DNA of 64,000 nucleotides from positions 62,001-126,000 of the forward strand of contig CAJNDS010000394.1 of NCBI GenBank assembly GCA_905221605.1, written 5' to 3'. Below the pieces are notes generated by a model. That model ran no database searches. It had not been told where the DNA came from and saw only the letters and a list, made by a program, of their open reading frames with translations. Within the stretch, counting starts at the first letter, position 1; each line of letters opens with the position of its first letter. This document shows positions 23,120-36,664 of the stretch, piece by piece. The translations under genes and the position numbers were made by a program. This stretch comes from Symbiodinium natans (Eukaryota > Sar > Dinophyceae > Suessiales > Symbiodiniaceae).

Positions 23120-26100
23120 TTTTCAAGCCGAAAACCAGCATCGATGCATACGCTGGATACGCTGGCACCTTGGCGACCAGCTGACTGGCTGTCGCTGTAT
23201 CCTGTGACCAGCCGTGCACTTTTGTTCACTTGGGCCCGTAGGCGCTAGCGGCCCCTGTAAGGACAAGAACCGTCATCTTTGCTTCAGCTTTTGCGCGAAG
23301 CCTGAGCGTGTCTCTTTTCGGGCCTTGATACCATCCAGGCTCACGTAGTGCTTGCACAAAGGCTGAAGATCGATCGCAGGCTGCCAAACCAAGGGGGCCA
23401 GACCTGGCCAGCACAGAAAACACGCTTCATGGCTTCCATCTTCAAATGGCTCAAGGATCCTGAGACATGCCGTGCCTATGACGCTTTCTCCCTTGGTCTC
23501 GCCATCCTCAGAGTCCTCCAAGGGCGTCGCAGGTCCAAAACTCGGTTTTTGAAGATTGAACTGCAAGCTCTGACCCTTTTTCTTGCGCCTGTTTTGATTT
23601 TCTTCTGTGACCGTGAAAATACCCTGAAGGCCTACAACCCGAAATCCTGATGCCTTTTCAACCCCTACCGCACCCTAGCTAGCCAGTGTTTAAGCCAATC
23701 ATCTCTGATTCCAAGCACGCACCTCCAGAGACGAGAGCGACTCCACACATGCCCAAAGCTGGCCTGGCGGGTACCATCTTTCTTGGTCGAAGACGATAGG
23801 GGCCAGGTGTGTGTCAAGTTGCAGGGGCGTCGGAACCGTGGGGCTTGGGGGGGGGGGGCCCTAGGGGGTCTCTGGGAAGTGAGAGACAGCGCCTCCGGAG
23901 GCTTGCGAAAGCCGTGGCCAGTTGAAGATCAGGCAGACCACGTTGTAGGATTGGCCTCTGGGCACTCTGCAAAGGGCTCCGAAGGCGCCAAGGGGGCTTT
24001 TCTGAGGCGACGGCCCACGACGTGCAGCGCGGTGGGAACGTTGGGCCTCGGCTGCTTCTGCTCTTTTCGCTCCAATGGTGGTAGAATCCGTGTGAATCGC
24101 GAAGCCGCACAATCTGCCCCAGCGGCAGCTGCCACGCAAAGATGTCCGAAGGTTCAGAATGGACCGGCTCATACTTGAAGACATCACTGGATGGGCCTCA
24201 GCTGAAGGACGGAAGAACCACGACGAACAGCAGGATCAACGAGATGGCAAAAGCATCGCAAGCATGAGAACGGCAAGAAGTAGTCCCTTACAAGGACGTA
24301 GTGAGGGCACTGAGCAAGCGGCGATCCGCGCAGAGCCTGAATCGGGCCTCCGTTGGGATCGGGCTCCTCGTCGCAGGCATCAGCTTACGGAGAGCACGTT
24401 TCTGGGCTCCCAGCATACAAGGGTGGGTTTAGGGTTTAGGGCGTGGGGTTCAGGGAGTTTTGGGCTACTCTCCCGGAGACCCTTAAGCCATCAGGCCATC
24501 AGGCGAGCGGCGTTTGGAGCAGGGATCGGCATTCTTGCTCGGCGTGCTCGAAATTGCACTCCTCCGGCTCCATGCTCTCCTAGCAGGGCGCACACTCACA
24601 CTCACTACTCCCCTTTGTGGGCCCTCAACCACGGGTCCGGGTATGGGGGGGCCCTAAAGCCCGGAACCCCAAATCCTCATTGAAACCCCCAAACCCCGAA
24701 CCCCAAACCCTCAACCACATCAGGGGGCTTCAGGGCCCGAAGCGTGTGAACAAACGGCACCCCGGGCCTGCTCCATCGGGACAAGGGCCTGGGATCTGCG
24801 ACGCAATCCTCTACCACCCCCCCCCCCCTCCCCCCGCAACCACCCAAATTGAAAGTGACCCACATTGAAAGTGACTTAGCCCGGCTACGTATTCTGATTC
24901 GTTTGTCGGGGGGTTGCGTGTCGATTTAGGTTGACGGGCTTATCCCTGCACGACCAGGATCCTCTTCAGCGCTTATGGGCTCGCTTCTCAAACCCTCGAG
25001 CGCCGAAAAACTCCACAAGCCTAGACCCCACCCAAACAGACCTAAACCCTCCCTAAACCCGAAAAAGCCTAAACCCCAAACCCCAAACCCTAAACCCTAA
25101 ACCCTAAACCCAATCTCCAAAAGCATTGCGATTCGAGCCGAAGGGCGGACATGAGGTCCGAGGAGCGATCCTGGGTGGTGCGAGGGCTTAGGACTTCGCG
25201 GTTTCGGGGTTTCAGGTTCGTGGCCGGCGCTTTGTTTTGCCATTTTTGCGGGCTCCAGGTGCAGCAACGCGCATCTCTGGAGGGAGTCAGGCGTCAGGCG
25301 TCAGAAGCTCCCTTCCCCATCCCCAACGCCATAAGCTGCCGAAGCCCCCCCTCACACTCATGCTGTATCCAACTCTCATTCTTGGCCCCAAGACCCAAAG
25401 ACCAAAGACCCAATGTTTCAAACCCAACAAACCAAACACGAAAAAGGGCCCAGGGTCGGTATAGAGCATGGCAGTGGGTACCGACTCCCAGTTTCCCTCC
25501 TCGTCGCCTCCCTGGTGCCTTGGAAGTGGGGGCGCGTGGTCTATGAGAGGTGAAGCAAGCTGACGTCCGCCAAGATCCCGGCTGCTTCTCAAGCTTGTAC
25601 TCCAAAGGGGGCATGCCATTGCTGAGGTCGCCCAGGTCCAGGTCGGGCTTCGGCCAAGAAAGGTGCAGGATCTCCTGATGCGGACGCAGTCGCCGGTTGG
25701 CACACTATGCGCATCTATGATGCTGCAACAATAAGAGCAGTCAAAGGGTCCGAGTGGGTCAGCCTCTTGCTCTTCAGGTCCTGGCCGGAGCAAGGCCATT
25801 GCTACTGCCTTTCAGAGGCTCCCTGATACCCAGAACCCTACACCTGCCAGGCCCTCGACTACCCAACCCCACGAAAGAACGAAACAACCCCTTTCAGGAA
25901 CAATAAACTCGAAACTCGTTCAGCCCTGAAACCACGCGTTATCCCTTACAGGCTCTCTCAATCCTTTGCCGAGAGAACCTACATTCACCTTTAACTTTCA
26001 CAGTAGCTGTATGCCCCAAACCCTAGCATGAGCATTCCAAACCCCAAACCAGCCTCCAGCAAGAAGAAGCCACGTCCAAGGAAGCCCGGCAGGGGCGGCG

Positions 26101-26480
26101 ACTTGCCCTGAAGAGCTTGGGTGGACATCTGCAGGACCTGGCGGAGGGCTTTCGTAAGGGGTCGATTTGGGGCTAGAGTTTTGGGTTTGTTTGGGGTTTA
26201 GCGCTTAAACTTTTTCCGGGGGGGGGGGGGGGGGGCGGGGGTTTCAGGTTCAGGGTTCAGGGTTCAGGATGGTTCAGGGTTGAGGGTTTAGGGATGTTTA
26301 GAGGGCTGCAAGGCACCAGAAATCTGCCTCCGTGGGCTCCGAGGGAGCGCCGTGGGCGCTCGGGCCGAACCCCCGCACCCGGAAACGGAGCTCCTGGGAC
26401 AGGGGCTTTGGATTGGAGAGGGCTTGGGGTTAGGCTTAGGTTTGAAGGTGTGGGGTCTGGCTTAGAAAAGCACGGCAGAC
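23120..26480. other. Stretch without a supportable gene
   Basis: The stretch holds a CCCTAAA array (25062-25112), short GTTTAGGG fragments (24421-24445, 26240-26290), poly-C/G tracts (about 24820 and 26217-26235), and one weak minus-strand exon candidate at about 25580-25680 (SNGMPPLEYKLEKQPG). Nothing else recognised. Confidence 0.45.
25062..25112 (-). repeat. CCCTAAA array
   Basis: About seven complement-orientation units, preceded by looser CCTAAACCC fragments from 25020. Confidence 0.88.
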
Positions 26481-26514
26481 GTCCGAAGCACCGTAGGGTT
26501 CAATGCTGGTTCCT

Positions 26515-27840
26515 CAAACCTGAAGGCCCCCCGGCCTCGAGCCCTTCCTCATACCCGAGGCTGGCTTTGATGGCGTCCGCGGCCGCGCCCCGCTCCACCA
26601 TGGCTCTCACTAGGACGGTGGAGGTGTCTTCCACCTGCCATTGAAACATTCGAGGGTTTCGGGGTGCGTGCTTTGGGTGATGGCAATGGTGAAAGGCGAA
26701 AAGCAAAGTTGCTACACCCCTGGAGGGCCAGATGTGACCCAGTGTCCGCAAATGCAACCAGGCTTCCTGCTTGCAGCAGTGGTATTGCACCAAAGCGATT
26801 GCAGCTTTGGTGCCCCATCCCACCAGCCTTGAAGCCCAAACCCTAAGCCCTTGACGATGTGGCAACTTGGGGGCGGGTGCCTGCTCCGGCATGGTGCAGA
26901 AGCTGCGCACGCCAGCCCAGTCCGAAAACTCGTCACTTGCGCGCTTCCTGCCTTGCGCCTGGGGTAGGCTAGGGTGGCCATGCATGTGGGTCCCCTCATA
27001 CTGCCTTCTACATTCTGACGACAGCTTTCCCTATAACAAGGCGGACACTTGCAGCACCTCCCATGTGGCCTGATGTGCTTGGGAGGGGGAAAGGGTTGCA
27101 GAATCTTGAAAAGACTTAAGCACTTAAGCACCTGAACTTCGAATCCGATAGCTCGTGGAAGTTGGGCCGGCATCTCTCCATCCGTGGCCACATGGAACTC
27201 GAAGGTGTAGGAGCAGGCATTGTGCCTGAAGGGCAGACATCTCACTGTCAACACCATCACACCCGCGACTCTGAAAATCGACTTGTGACCCACCTGACTT
27301 CTGGCTTCCCGATGTGGAGTAGCACCTCTTGGCCATCATCCCGCTCTTGCCAGGCAGTCGGTGTTGACCAGTTGCCACCTGCAAGGTGGGGTTAGCAGGG
27401 ACGTGACTTCCACCGAACGGGGAGCATCCAAATGGTGCAACTTGAGTTGTAGGATGGGGGGCTTTTTGGTTCTTAGGTCTTGGACGTCCTCCCCTGTGCC
27501 ATCCATCCCCATGAAGGCCATGGTAAGAGTAGTGCCTGCAGCGCGGACGCGCAGCCGCCAAGCCTCCTCCGGCATGACGTCGTCATCCATCAGTGTAACG
27601 GCTGCCTTGAGGGAAGTCTTGAGGACTCTTTGCAAAGAGTCGGAGAGCTGTCATATTCCACTTGAGGCTCGAACATTTTCCATGCTACGACGACTCCCAT
27701 CTCCCACCGGACCAAAGCCGAGATGCGGTGACTGTGGTAACGTGGCCCCCTTCCGCCCCGCCATCGTCCTGCCTCCTGAACTGCTTGCAAGAACTCGAGG
27801 GTGAGCGGCTTAGTTAGGGCCCCTACAAAGTGTATCATCC
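26515..27840 (-). CDS. Candidate multi-exon gene, unknown function
   Basis: Coding-like minus segments: about 27690-27830 (LTLEFLQAVQEAGRWRGGRG; SALVRWEMGVVVAWKMFEPQ), 27395-27620 (LKAAVTLMDDDVMPEEAWRL, then AAGTTLTMAFMGMDGTGEDV), 26740-26830 (GTKAAIALVQYHCCKQEAWL) and 26515-26650 (VEDTSTVLVRAMVERGAAAD). The segment at 27.4-27.6 kb is the most convincing: a long open frame with balanced composition. No family recognised and the junctions are unsolved. Confidence 0.4.
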
Positions 27841-28195
27841 TTGCAACCTCGAACATCCTCGAACCACCCCCCATCCCCCCCCCCCACCCCCCACAACAAC
27901 AAAAAGCACAAAACCCGCGTGAACCTCCATGTGCAGAGTTGTGGAGATTTGAGGAGGATTTTCAGGGGTTTTGGGTACGGTAAGTGCCCCCTCCCCCCCG
28001 GCACGCTGCGGCCACAGGCAAGGTCCGCCCCATCTGCCTCGCACTCGGTTCCAGCCAGCCAGGATGCGTTCTGCTTGTCCATGTCGTGCTCACGATCTTC
28101 TCCGGCGGGCTTGCTGCCCACTTCTGCGTGGCGATCTCTCGCCTGCCTGTTGGCAGCCTTGGAGTTGCACATCAGTAGCAGGCCTGTTTGCACGC

Positions 28196-28375
28196 GTGGA
28201 GCCGGTACTAACAAGGACCCGATCGACGACCATCGCCTGACGGCTCTCATCAGCTCGCACGTGGCCAGGGTCCGCGACCAGCTGATTAGACAATGGCAGG
28301 AGCCACGCTCATTCCCCACATGCATCGAAGACCAGGTCATCCATTTGCGATGGATGCTCATGCGTTCGCGACAGG
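28196..28375 (+). CDS. Candidate plus-strand exon
   Basis: The plus frame encodes a charged segment (LTALISSHVARVRDQLIRQW, then a short Pro/Ile-rich part) ending at CGACAG followed by GTTAAAG, a plausible GT donor. It would be one of the few plus-strand coding segments in the window. The opposite strand is also open here, so confidence is low. Confidence 0.25.
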
Positions 28376-29684
28376 TTAAAGCCCCCCCGCCCCGCCCCCC
28401 AGACCCTTGTTTCGGCCCACCAGCTTCGGCCTCTGCGACGTTTCGGGTCGTTGTTTTGCTGCCCTTGTTTCTAATGACTGTGCGCAGGTCTCAAGATCTT
28501 GATTGTAGTCCTATTGGCTGCCGAGCATAGCGCTCGGTTCCTCGGGATCTCGTACTCCCCTTTACCACGGAAAGGGTTTAGGGGGGTTGGGGTTTCGGTG
28601 AGCCCTAAGGTTAGCAGAAGCCCGTTGAGGCGTTCAAAGGAGTGTAAACCCTGTCGCCTCGGAAGGAAAAGACCTCGCACCGGCATCCAATCATCCTCCT
28701 GGCAGGTGGCGAGGTCTAGGTGACCGGGTTTAGAAAAACGCTGGAAGCCCTAACCCAAATTTTTAGGGTGTAGGTCCCAGGGGTAGTTAGGGCCGTATCA
28801 TTCTCGGAAATCCGCTCCTGTGTTTCCGCCTCTGTCCGGAAGCAGACTTCTGCCTCGTACACCACATCAGAAGGCAGCTTGCCTCTTTGCTCCCAGGAAA
28901 CCTCCGGCCAGCAATCTCTCATCTCTCCCTATGTGCCCCTGCTGTCAGAATCGCTTAACGCTTCCCCGCCTCCCAGAGCTTCCTGTTGCCGGTGCGTATG
29001 CTCAGCTGCTTCGGCCGCTTCGGAGCCCCTTTGGAGATGTGCCTCATCCATAAAAGGAACTGAGGCATTCAGAGGGCACAGAGGGGCCCTTGGCGAAGGA
29101 AGATCTGCAACACGAAGCCGTGAGACACGGCTTGGCATCCAAAGTTGTTACAGGACAATACTTCTAGAAGTGCTCCGAGAACACTCAAAGCGAGGCAGCG
29201 CACAACACGTCAGGCCCAACCAACACAGGCCCAAGAGCCCCAAAACGTGGGCAACGGGGCCTCAGGGCTTCGCCACCCCGGATTGCATCGGCCAGCTGCA
29301 CAACCCCAGCCTGGCGTAACTGTTCCGGGTTTAGGGCCCTCAGCCTTTGGAACTCGAGAAACTTGGCTCGCTTAGTGTTCGGGATGATTTAGGGTGCTTA
29401 CCTTGACCAGGCTTTCAGGCAGCGTTGGCACGCGAACTTCGTTCAGGATCTGACACTTACCGTTCGTAAGCCTTCTGGCGGCGGATGTTGGACCCTACTT
29501 CGTGGAGGTCACACGTATGCCGGCTTCAAGATGAAGATCGTGCGACTGTTTGAGGGGTCCGCCTCAAAGCAAGCTTCCGGTCGCCGTACAGCTTTGCTAC
29601 ACATGAAAGGTGCCGTTGGAAGAACAAGAGCTCTATTCCGGGCCAGCGGAAAGGCCTTTCTCATCGTCTTACCCTGAGCCCGAA

Positions 29685-29740
29685 ACCCTAGACCCTAAAC
29701 CCCAAACCCTAAACCCCAAACTCTAAACCCCTAAACCCCT
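29685..29740 (-). repeat. CCCTAAA array
   Basis: About eight complement-orientation units with CCCCAAA and CCCCTAAA variants. A similar small block lies at about 30470-30512. Confidence 0.85.
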
Positions 29741-29929
29741 GACCTAAGGACCAACCCTCAGGTGTTGGTTTCCGGGGGCCTCCGGGGAGGCGTCGCTTAG
29801 GCGGCCGTCGTTGCCCTGGCTCCGCACACGCAGCCAGCAACGGGGCGTCCCTGCCGGACGTAGAGCTTAGGGCCCAGGGTTGAGGGTTTCAGGTCTAGGG
29901 CTTGGGGGTCAGGATGCCGGAGCTAGGTT

Positions 29930-30215
29930 TATGAGCTGTTTGGGGATCAGAGTTGCGGGTTGTAGGGTGAGAGGACGGCTTGGGGCTTCAGGCGGTTTTG
30001 CGGTCTGAGACCGCCCCAGGGCCTCAAGAGCTGCTTGTTGGATCGCAGTGCCAACTTCCTCAAAATTCCGCTCTGAGCCCTCCTTCAACCCCCCCAAAAA
30101 CATCCCTGAACTCGAAAGCCCTAAGGTCAGGCCTTCGGCTTCTTCCGGCAGCTGCAGGTAAACGAAGCCTCCGCAGAACTCGATACAACAGGCGGGCCGT
30201 TTGGGCAGTCTAGGG
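29930..30215 (-). CDS. Candidate exon, unknown function
   Basis: A single long minus frame encodes a hydrophobic/acidic segment (GFVYLQLPEEAEGLTLGLSS) and then a helix (NFEEVGTAIQQAALEALGRS) before a Pro-rich tail. The composition is coding-like. No domain recognised and the boundaries were not fixed. Confidence 0.35.
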
Positions 30216-31739
30216 TAGCACAAGGGCCCAAAAACACGTTTGGATGAACCCCCGTATTAAGGGGCCAAGGGCGCAGGGCCCAGGATTCCGCGTCTGCGTT
30301 TGGGTGTTTCAGGAGCTCGGGGTCTCCCCAAGGTTAGGAGGAGCTAAGGCAGCAACACGACACAACCGCAAAAACAATAAATTCCGAAACCCCACCCGCC
30401 ATCGCGCTTCTGCCCGATGCTTGACTGCCACGGGTTGCCATGCATGCGATGCTCAAACACTCAAAACACCCCTTAAACGCTAAACCCCAAACCCCAAACC
30501 AAAACCCTCAACCCTAAGACCCCAAGAGATGCACAGTCGAACGTCATGGCGTGGGAGAGCCGACCCTCTTCCTGCCGCCACGGTGCCAAGGTTCACGAGC
30601 CCCGTCGGGCTGTTCGGATTCTCCACCTACGAAGCAAAGTTTTTGAATTGAACTTCTGTAAGTCTTAAGCCCATGTCCGCTTTCGCGCTTCAAGGAAACC
30701 GTAACATCCTTGACCCTCAACCCTGAAAGCCTTCAAAGGACTTTCTCGCACCTGCGTCACCGCAGTTGGGGCGGTCAGAGTTTTCCAGTCGGAACGGCTT
30801 TGGCTCGGGTCCGCCAGCTCCCAGGAGGTCTGGCATTTGGGTGTCAAGACCATTCGGAGTTTAAGGCCGAAGGCTTTAGATCGCGTCTAGGGTTTTGCTA
30901 ACATGCTTCAGTTCAACGCGTCCTGCAGTGCACGGGGTTTGGGGGCTGAAGTGCTTGAGCGTTTTGGTTGACGGCTCAAGCTCTAGGGATTCGGGGTCCA
31001 TAGTGGGGTTGAACCACTGGAAAAAAGCTTGCATGCTCACAACGTGCAAACTGGCCCCAGTTCCACAGAAGCCTTGAACTGAGAGCCTCTTCTGCAAACA
31101 CGAATCTTGTGATGCTAGAAGGCTTCTTCCTACAGTTTGGATTGGAGCCTCTGCTGGTTTCCGAGGTCTTGAGTAAGAGTCGCCCCATCATGCCAACCCA
31201 ATGGACATCCCAAGTTCTGCACCTGTACTTGCTTCAGTGTCACAATTCAAGCTGGCCTCGAAGACATAGCTGATGCCCTTGAGGCTGGAATCCTGGGACA
31301 GAAGCACTTCAGATCGCCGGCTTGGGCTCGCGGGATAAGGCGAAGAGGTGTTTGTTCGAGCACTTGGTCTTATGTGGCTCGAGGGCAGAAGGGGCCTCCT
31401 GCGCCCACTGCGGGCAACATCCACCCGACAAACGCAGCCGCTCGATTTCGTGTTTCTTGCGCAGACGGGCGTGGGGGAGGGCGCATCCCGCAGCACGTGT
31501 GCACATAGGCTGCAGCTTTGCAGTACTTGGCCATCGACTCTGACGCCCCGCACCAGTGACAGCCGGAACGATAAGCACGCAGCAATAAACGTTGAACATT
31601 GCCCCTGGGCAAAAATGTTGTGGTGGCTGCCCCAAGTGGTGCGTCCTTCTCCGCTGGCCAGGACACTTCGGCCAGAGGCAGCTTACCTTTCCAGCTTTGC
31701 AATATGAACAGGAATGAAGAGGTAAGAACAAGTCTGAAC

Positions 31740-32050
31740 AAGTAAAGGAGCCTTTACTCCGCAAGTGCCGTCCCAGACGCTTCCCGGCGCCATCAAGGTC
31801 CTCACCAGCTCCAGCGTCTGCGGAACCGAATTCCCGGAAACGCCGCTGATCCGCAGCGTCGCGCGCACACCTCCAGCCAGATCTGCACGAGATATCAACC
31901 GACATTGGCGGTTTTTGCAAGACTTGCATCCCTTTTGCAGGCAGGAGGCTGTTTTCAGCCTTTCTGGAAGAAAGCTTGACCACTCGCAGCGTCAGGGGCT
32001 CCGAAGCCGGGAACTGATCCAAGCCTGACACCAAGACTTCGCCATAGACC
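31740..32050 (-). CDS. Candidate exons: beta-sandwich-like segment
   Basis: One minus frame (about 31940-32045) reads YGEVLVSGLDQFPASEPLTL followed by RVVKLSS. Another frame (about 31785-31890) continues with DLAGGVRATLRISGVSGNSV then PQTLELVRTLMAPG. The frame change suggests a short intron around 31890-31940. The alternating hydrophobic pattern suggests extracellular beta domains. The family is unknown. Confidence 0.35.
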
Positions 32051-32099
32051 TGGCAATTCACGAACAATGCAATATAAGCAATTATAAGCAATGATGTGC

Positions 32100-34050
32100 A
32101 ATTATGAGGAAGAACTCTCGGACCTGAACTCGGCCCACCAACCCACAGAGCTGCGCCTGGTCATTACTCGTTTCCGTCCGGTGGTACATGGGAAGGATGC
32201 TCCAATGGACGTGAAAGGGCAACTTCTCCTCTAGGCAAGAGCCAGTACACATCTGTACGTATCTGTACATAGTCCTACACAGCGGTACACCCAGTCCTCT
32301 CGCGCTTCGATCTGGTACTTGGCGTCAGGACCTTGAGAGAGCCCATGCCACACGGCACAGGTCTTAGGGTTGGGATCTACGATTCCTGCTTCTCCAGGGC
32401 AGATCGTTGCAGAGGTGCCTGCTAAGTGGCAACTGCTATACTTGCTCAAGCCCTTTGTAGATACTAAGCTTTGGTAGCAAATGCTGCGCCAAGCCACAAT
32501 CCTCGATCCATCGCAAGCGGCAGTGCGTGCGCAGGCCTGTGTTGCAAGGCACGCCGTTCGACAACACAGCTGACTGGACCTAGTTGTAGTTCCCCCACCC
32601 CCCAAGACCAACACGCATGCGCCCCGTCTAGAGTAGACAACAACAACGAAGCTGAGAAACCGGGCAAATCACATAAGCCATGCCCAGCCAGACCGAACAC
32701 GTCAACAAAAAAACTGGAAGCAAGGATGTGCCCGAGCTGCCTCTTCACGAACGAAGGTACGGAACTGCGTACGTCGTTATGCGGTCATTCACAAGGCTTG
32801 ATACCAGGAGAGAAGGAAAAGGCCCACAAACGGAAACGGGCAAGGATAACTTGAGCTGACTCTGCTCTCCGAAGGCCCGCTGGCCTCTCTTGCCAATCTC
32901 CTTCGGCTTGCCCTCGCCCTGGACACGACGCAAAGGGACAAGACCGTGCTTTGCACGTTCTGTTCCGCACCCGCCTTAAACCCCCGCCCCTAAAAGCTCC
33001 CCAACCCCTTGGGGGTTCAACATGAGGATCCCCTGAAGTCGGTACCCTTGAAGATTGAACCACTTGTCTTTAAGAACAGGACACCCCCCGACTCGGTCCC
33101 TCATGCAAGCGAAGCCTCCCTGTATGCTGGAAACCCTAAATCCTAAACCCTAAACCCCCTACACCCTGAGGTGAAAGCCGGGGGAGCACCTCCGGCAGCA
33201 GCGGCGCCGGCACCATGGAGAACACGTCCAGGGACTTAGGGGGTCGGCTACTCCAAGGCCCCAATCAAGCTCGGGGATCTGGGTTCCCAAGCTTTTAAAG
33301 CATCAGCCGGGTAAGTAGGGCCTTAGTCCCTAAACCCCCTAAACTCGAAAGCCCGACCACCACCCTAAACCCTTACCCACCATAGCACGCGTGGCTACGA
33401 CCGAAAGCCTCGCAACTCCAGGAAATTCGTCGTACAAGAAACCTTGAACTTGAGCCGTAAACCCGGAGCCCGAACCCCGATGTTCTTGCGCTTTGCTGCC
33501 ACGTCACGGTAACCTGAAGCTCCGGGTGGGCATCATCATCCTGGCGTTTGCTTGGGCTTGCAAAGCAGTTTCCGGGCTTTCACTGGTTCTTAGGGGTTCG
33601 GGTTTAGGGGGCGAGCGACTTCAGTTTAAGGAAGGAGGGGATTTGGGTGAATGAGGCTTCGAGCTGGCTGGGAGGGAACAGGGAAGGATGAGCTTTGCCA
33701 GGGCTGAGGGCGCTGCATCGTTTTGCTTGCTGCTGTTGCGACTGCCGCTTTCTTGCGACTCCGGCTCCACCACACCTTAACTCTGCACCCAAAGTCCTCC
33801 TCCCAGAATCCTCCCAACCCTACACCTCGAGATTCAAACCTCCCCCTTAACACCCCTCTACAACCCCAAAGCACCTCCAGAAACGTTCACAAACCCTCCT
33901 CCTCTTCTTTGGTTCGCAGCGTGAGCACACCCGAAGGCTTGCTCCAGGCCGATAGCCCGGCTGCGTTGGCCCGCCGGACGCGGAACCTGAAAAATAGGGC
34001 GCAGGGTTTAGGGTTTAGGCCTTAGGCACTTTATGCTGTAGGGCTGAGAG
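32100..34050. other. Stretch without a supportable gene
   Basis: Only a short CCCTAAA block (about 33130-33162) and single TTTAGGG motifs near 33600 and 34010 were seen. Open frames exist on both strands, but none has convincing composition. Confidence 0.4.
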
Positions 34051-34099
34051 GCTTAGAGGTTTGCTTCAGGGATTCGGGCCTTGCGCTACCTAGGCCCTA

Positions 34100-34700
34100 C
34101 ACTACACCCAAGTCCCGGAATGTGTAAGCTTTGACCAGGTCTGGGGGCTGCAGGTGTGGAAGCGCCAAGTAGCTCCACTCCATTTCGCTCGGGAAGAACT
34201 GGCTTGAGACCTTCTGGATTCTAGGATGGTTCAGGGTTTCGGGTTTAGCTGCTGGGCTGAGGGTTGGGTGCAGATTGGGCACGATCAATCATAAGCCTCT
34301 CAGCCCGGGACCCATCAACAGGCATGAGGATACGAGGCTATTGAGCTGCTCGTCCCACTTGTGCTCGTGGCTGAAGAAGAGCTTGCTGTCATCTATCCTA
34401 GCGGCAAGGAGGGTGCCCGCACTCTGCGGAGTTTCATGCCTTGCGATTGCTGGCCTGTTCCATTCCTCCACCCCTGCTTTTCGGTACTCAACCTCGTGGT
34501 GAGGCCTCGTCAAGGAGTTGTCTAACTCTGCCTGTCTAGCTCCGACCGCAACGCACTTCATCTTGCGCCGCTCCGCATACGAAACGGTGTTAGCTGTTGG
34601 TGGCCTGCCGGATGCCGCACCATCAGGGACACGCAGCAGAATCTCCAGTATCTCCTGGGAGTTTTCCGCTTCGGAAGGTAGGAGAAGCTGCGATGCCAAT
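34100..34700 (-). CDS. Candidate exons, unknown function
   Basis: A 136-codon minus frame (34289-34699) has protein-like composition throughout (SEAENSQEILEILLRVPDGA near its start; RIDDSKLFFSHEHKWDEQLN near its end). A second segment at about 34110-34230 reads SQFFPSEMEWSYLALPHLQP then DLVKAYTFRDLG. Together they may be consecutive exons. No domain recognised. Confidence 0.4.
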
Positions 34701-35109
34701 CACTTGTAGTTGCTTCACCGAGATGCCATCTGGCCCGTATCAGGAAGGAGCCGCACATCTGGTCTGCCTGGGGAGCTACCAAAACTCCCGAAACCCTAAA
34801 CTATCCTAAACTGCTCAAACCCTTGACAACTTGAGAAGGTTTCTCCCACCTGGGTCTGGCGGTAGTGGGCCGACGGGCGTTGTCTGTGCGGCGCAAAGCT
34901 CGCTGCGAGCTCCGTGGACTTCCTTGATCTCAGAAGTCGCCTGGTCGGTCACCTCGATGTTTCAGAGTCCGTGCTTGCTCCACATCAGGGTTCATCCCCC
35001 TTTTTGTGTTACGTGCTTCGAGCTGATATCAGGGATCAACATTAGCGGATTGAGCAGCTTCAAGGCAAGTCAAGGCTCTGACTCCTGACTACGTTGACGA
35101 CCCAAACTC

Positions 35110-36560
35110 CAAAGACTCAACAGCCTGGTACACGCACTGCGTGGCGAAGCGGTACGGTACGCCGCCTCGGATCGCTCGCAACTGGGTTTCCCCCCAATTC
35201 ACCCAAAACAGACCCGGCCTCGCCAAGGCCCCTCTGTTGTTCCCAAGGACTGAACAACAACGATTCATTCCCGGCCGAGGTGCAGCGCAGGTTCTGGACA
35301 TTCACAGTCTGGATGCTTTCTTTCAGCGTGGCGGAGCCCTGCGCATTCTCAGCATCTACGGACCAGAAGTGCAGAAGCTCTGCTGCCCCTCTTTCATGTC
35401 GTGTGCTCATCTCATGCTCTCTGCATCTCTCGTCTTGCTGCCACCTCTGCACAAGCCTCGACAACTTCTCGTCTCGCGGGTGGGTCCGGCTCCTCAGCAA
35501 AAGACACCACATGCGCGGATCAACGAATCCGGCCTGCAGCGACCAGCACAGGATCCCAAACTAAGAAGCACAAAGGGCGTCTGTTTTGGTGCGAGCAGCT
35601 ATGTGCAGGATGTACTTCTGAATGGGAGGGCAGTAGATCGCCGCCAGAGGCGGCTTCACCCCCACGGAGACACTGCAGCTCGTGTCCCCGATTTGCATGA
35701 AAGCCTTCTCCTCAGTCCGCAGAGTTCTGCAGAGATCTCGAGCCGTGCAATCCAAGGTTCCAAGGCTTGGCTTTGCCATCTTATGGCTGGGATGCACGTG
35801 ACCGCGTCTGCCCTCTGAGGTAAGGCTTAGAAAGGTTTTGAGCTCCCACTCTCATCCGAGAGGGCGTCCACCACCGGCTCTGGCGGCTGCGGCGGCTGCA
35901 GAACGAAGCTGACAGAAGACCCCACCTGGCAAGTCTGGTTGGGGGCTTCGTCAGGGTTTACTGCGGAAAGCTTAAGGGTTCTAGGGCGCTGCTCTTCGCA
36001 GTAGCCATGGCCTGCTTGAGGGGCACACGCTGATGCTCCGAACGCAGGAGGCGCACGTCATAGGCCTCGCATTTACAGACACCTGGAAACGTGTGTCTTC
36101 AGCATTGCGTTCTGTCGCCGAGTTGCTCGATGGCCGCTCACGTTCCATGGTGCTGTCAGCCACACCACACAATCTCTCATAGAAGCAGATCCTGTACGGA
36201 CAGAGGGCTGGCTGGCAAATGCAGCAGGATGCATACAATCATACAGTCCAGCAAGGTTTTTGCTGTATTCTGTCATCTTCAAACGTCCCTGTTGACTCCA
36301 GGCTCCTGCTGGAAGAGGATGCGGGATACCTGGCAAACCCCACAGCGTGCCCCTTTGAAAGCCGCGTGGCAGGGCAGATGACGGCAAATCTCTGAAGAGC
36401 CCTCTGCCAAGAGCCCGCTGCCAAGCCACATCCGATCTGCGCAAAGCTCTTCACCTTCTGGCCGTCCAGCTGCCAGAACCCATTCTTGCCATCCTGTCCA
36501 AGGCTAGGTATCCAGATCTTCGAGGCTTCATGGTGTGGGTTTCTGATACTGCTGGCTACC
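35110..36560 (-). CDS. Candidate multi-exon gene, unknown function
   Basis: Minus-strand coding-like segments in transcription order: about 36390-36530 (KNGFWQLDGQKVKSFAQIGC), 35975-36085 (CEAYDVRLLRSEHQRVPLKQ), 35850-35950 (a Pro-rich stretch in another frame, PQPPEPVVDALSDES), 35570-35790 (a Cys-containing stretch, LGTLDCTARDLCRTLRTEEK) and 35290-35500 (KLSRLVQRWQQDERCREHEM then a Ser/Val-rich part). The Cys content suggests an extracellular or secreted protein, which is inference. The heptamer satellite lies just upstream, at 36.67 kb. Confidence 0.35.
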
Positions 36561-36664
36561 TGATGCTGCCTCACCAGCTCACCGGCGGCTGGCGCATGGA
36601 CTCTTTCGACGAGGAGTACGGTCCCAACCCAATCTGCTTGGGGCGTTGCTTGATAATTTGTGTG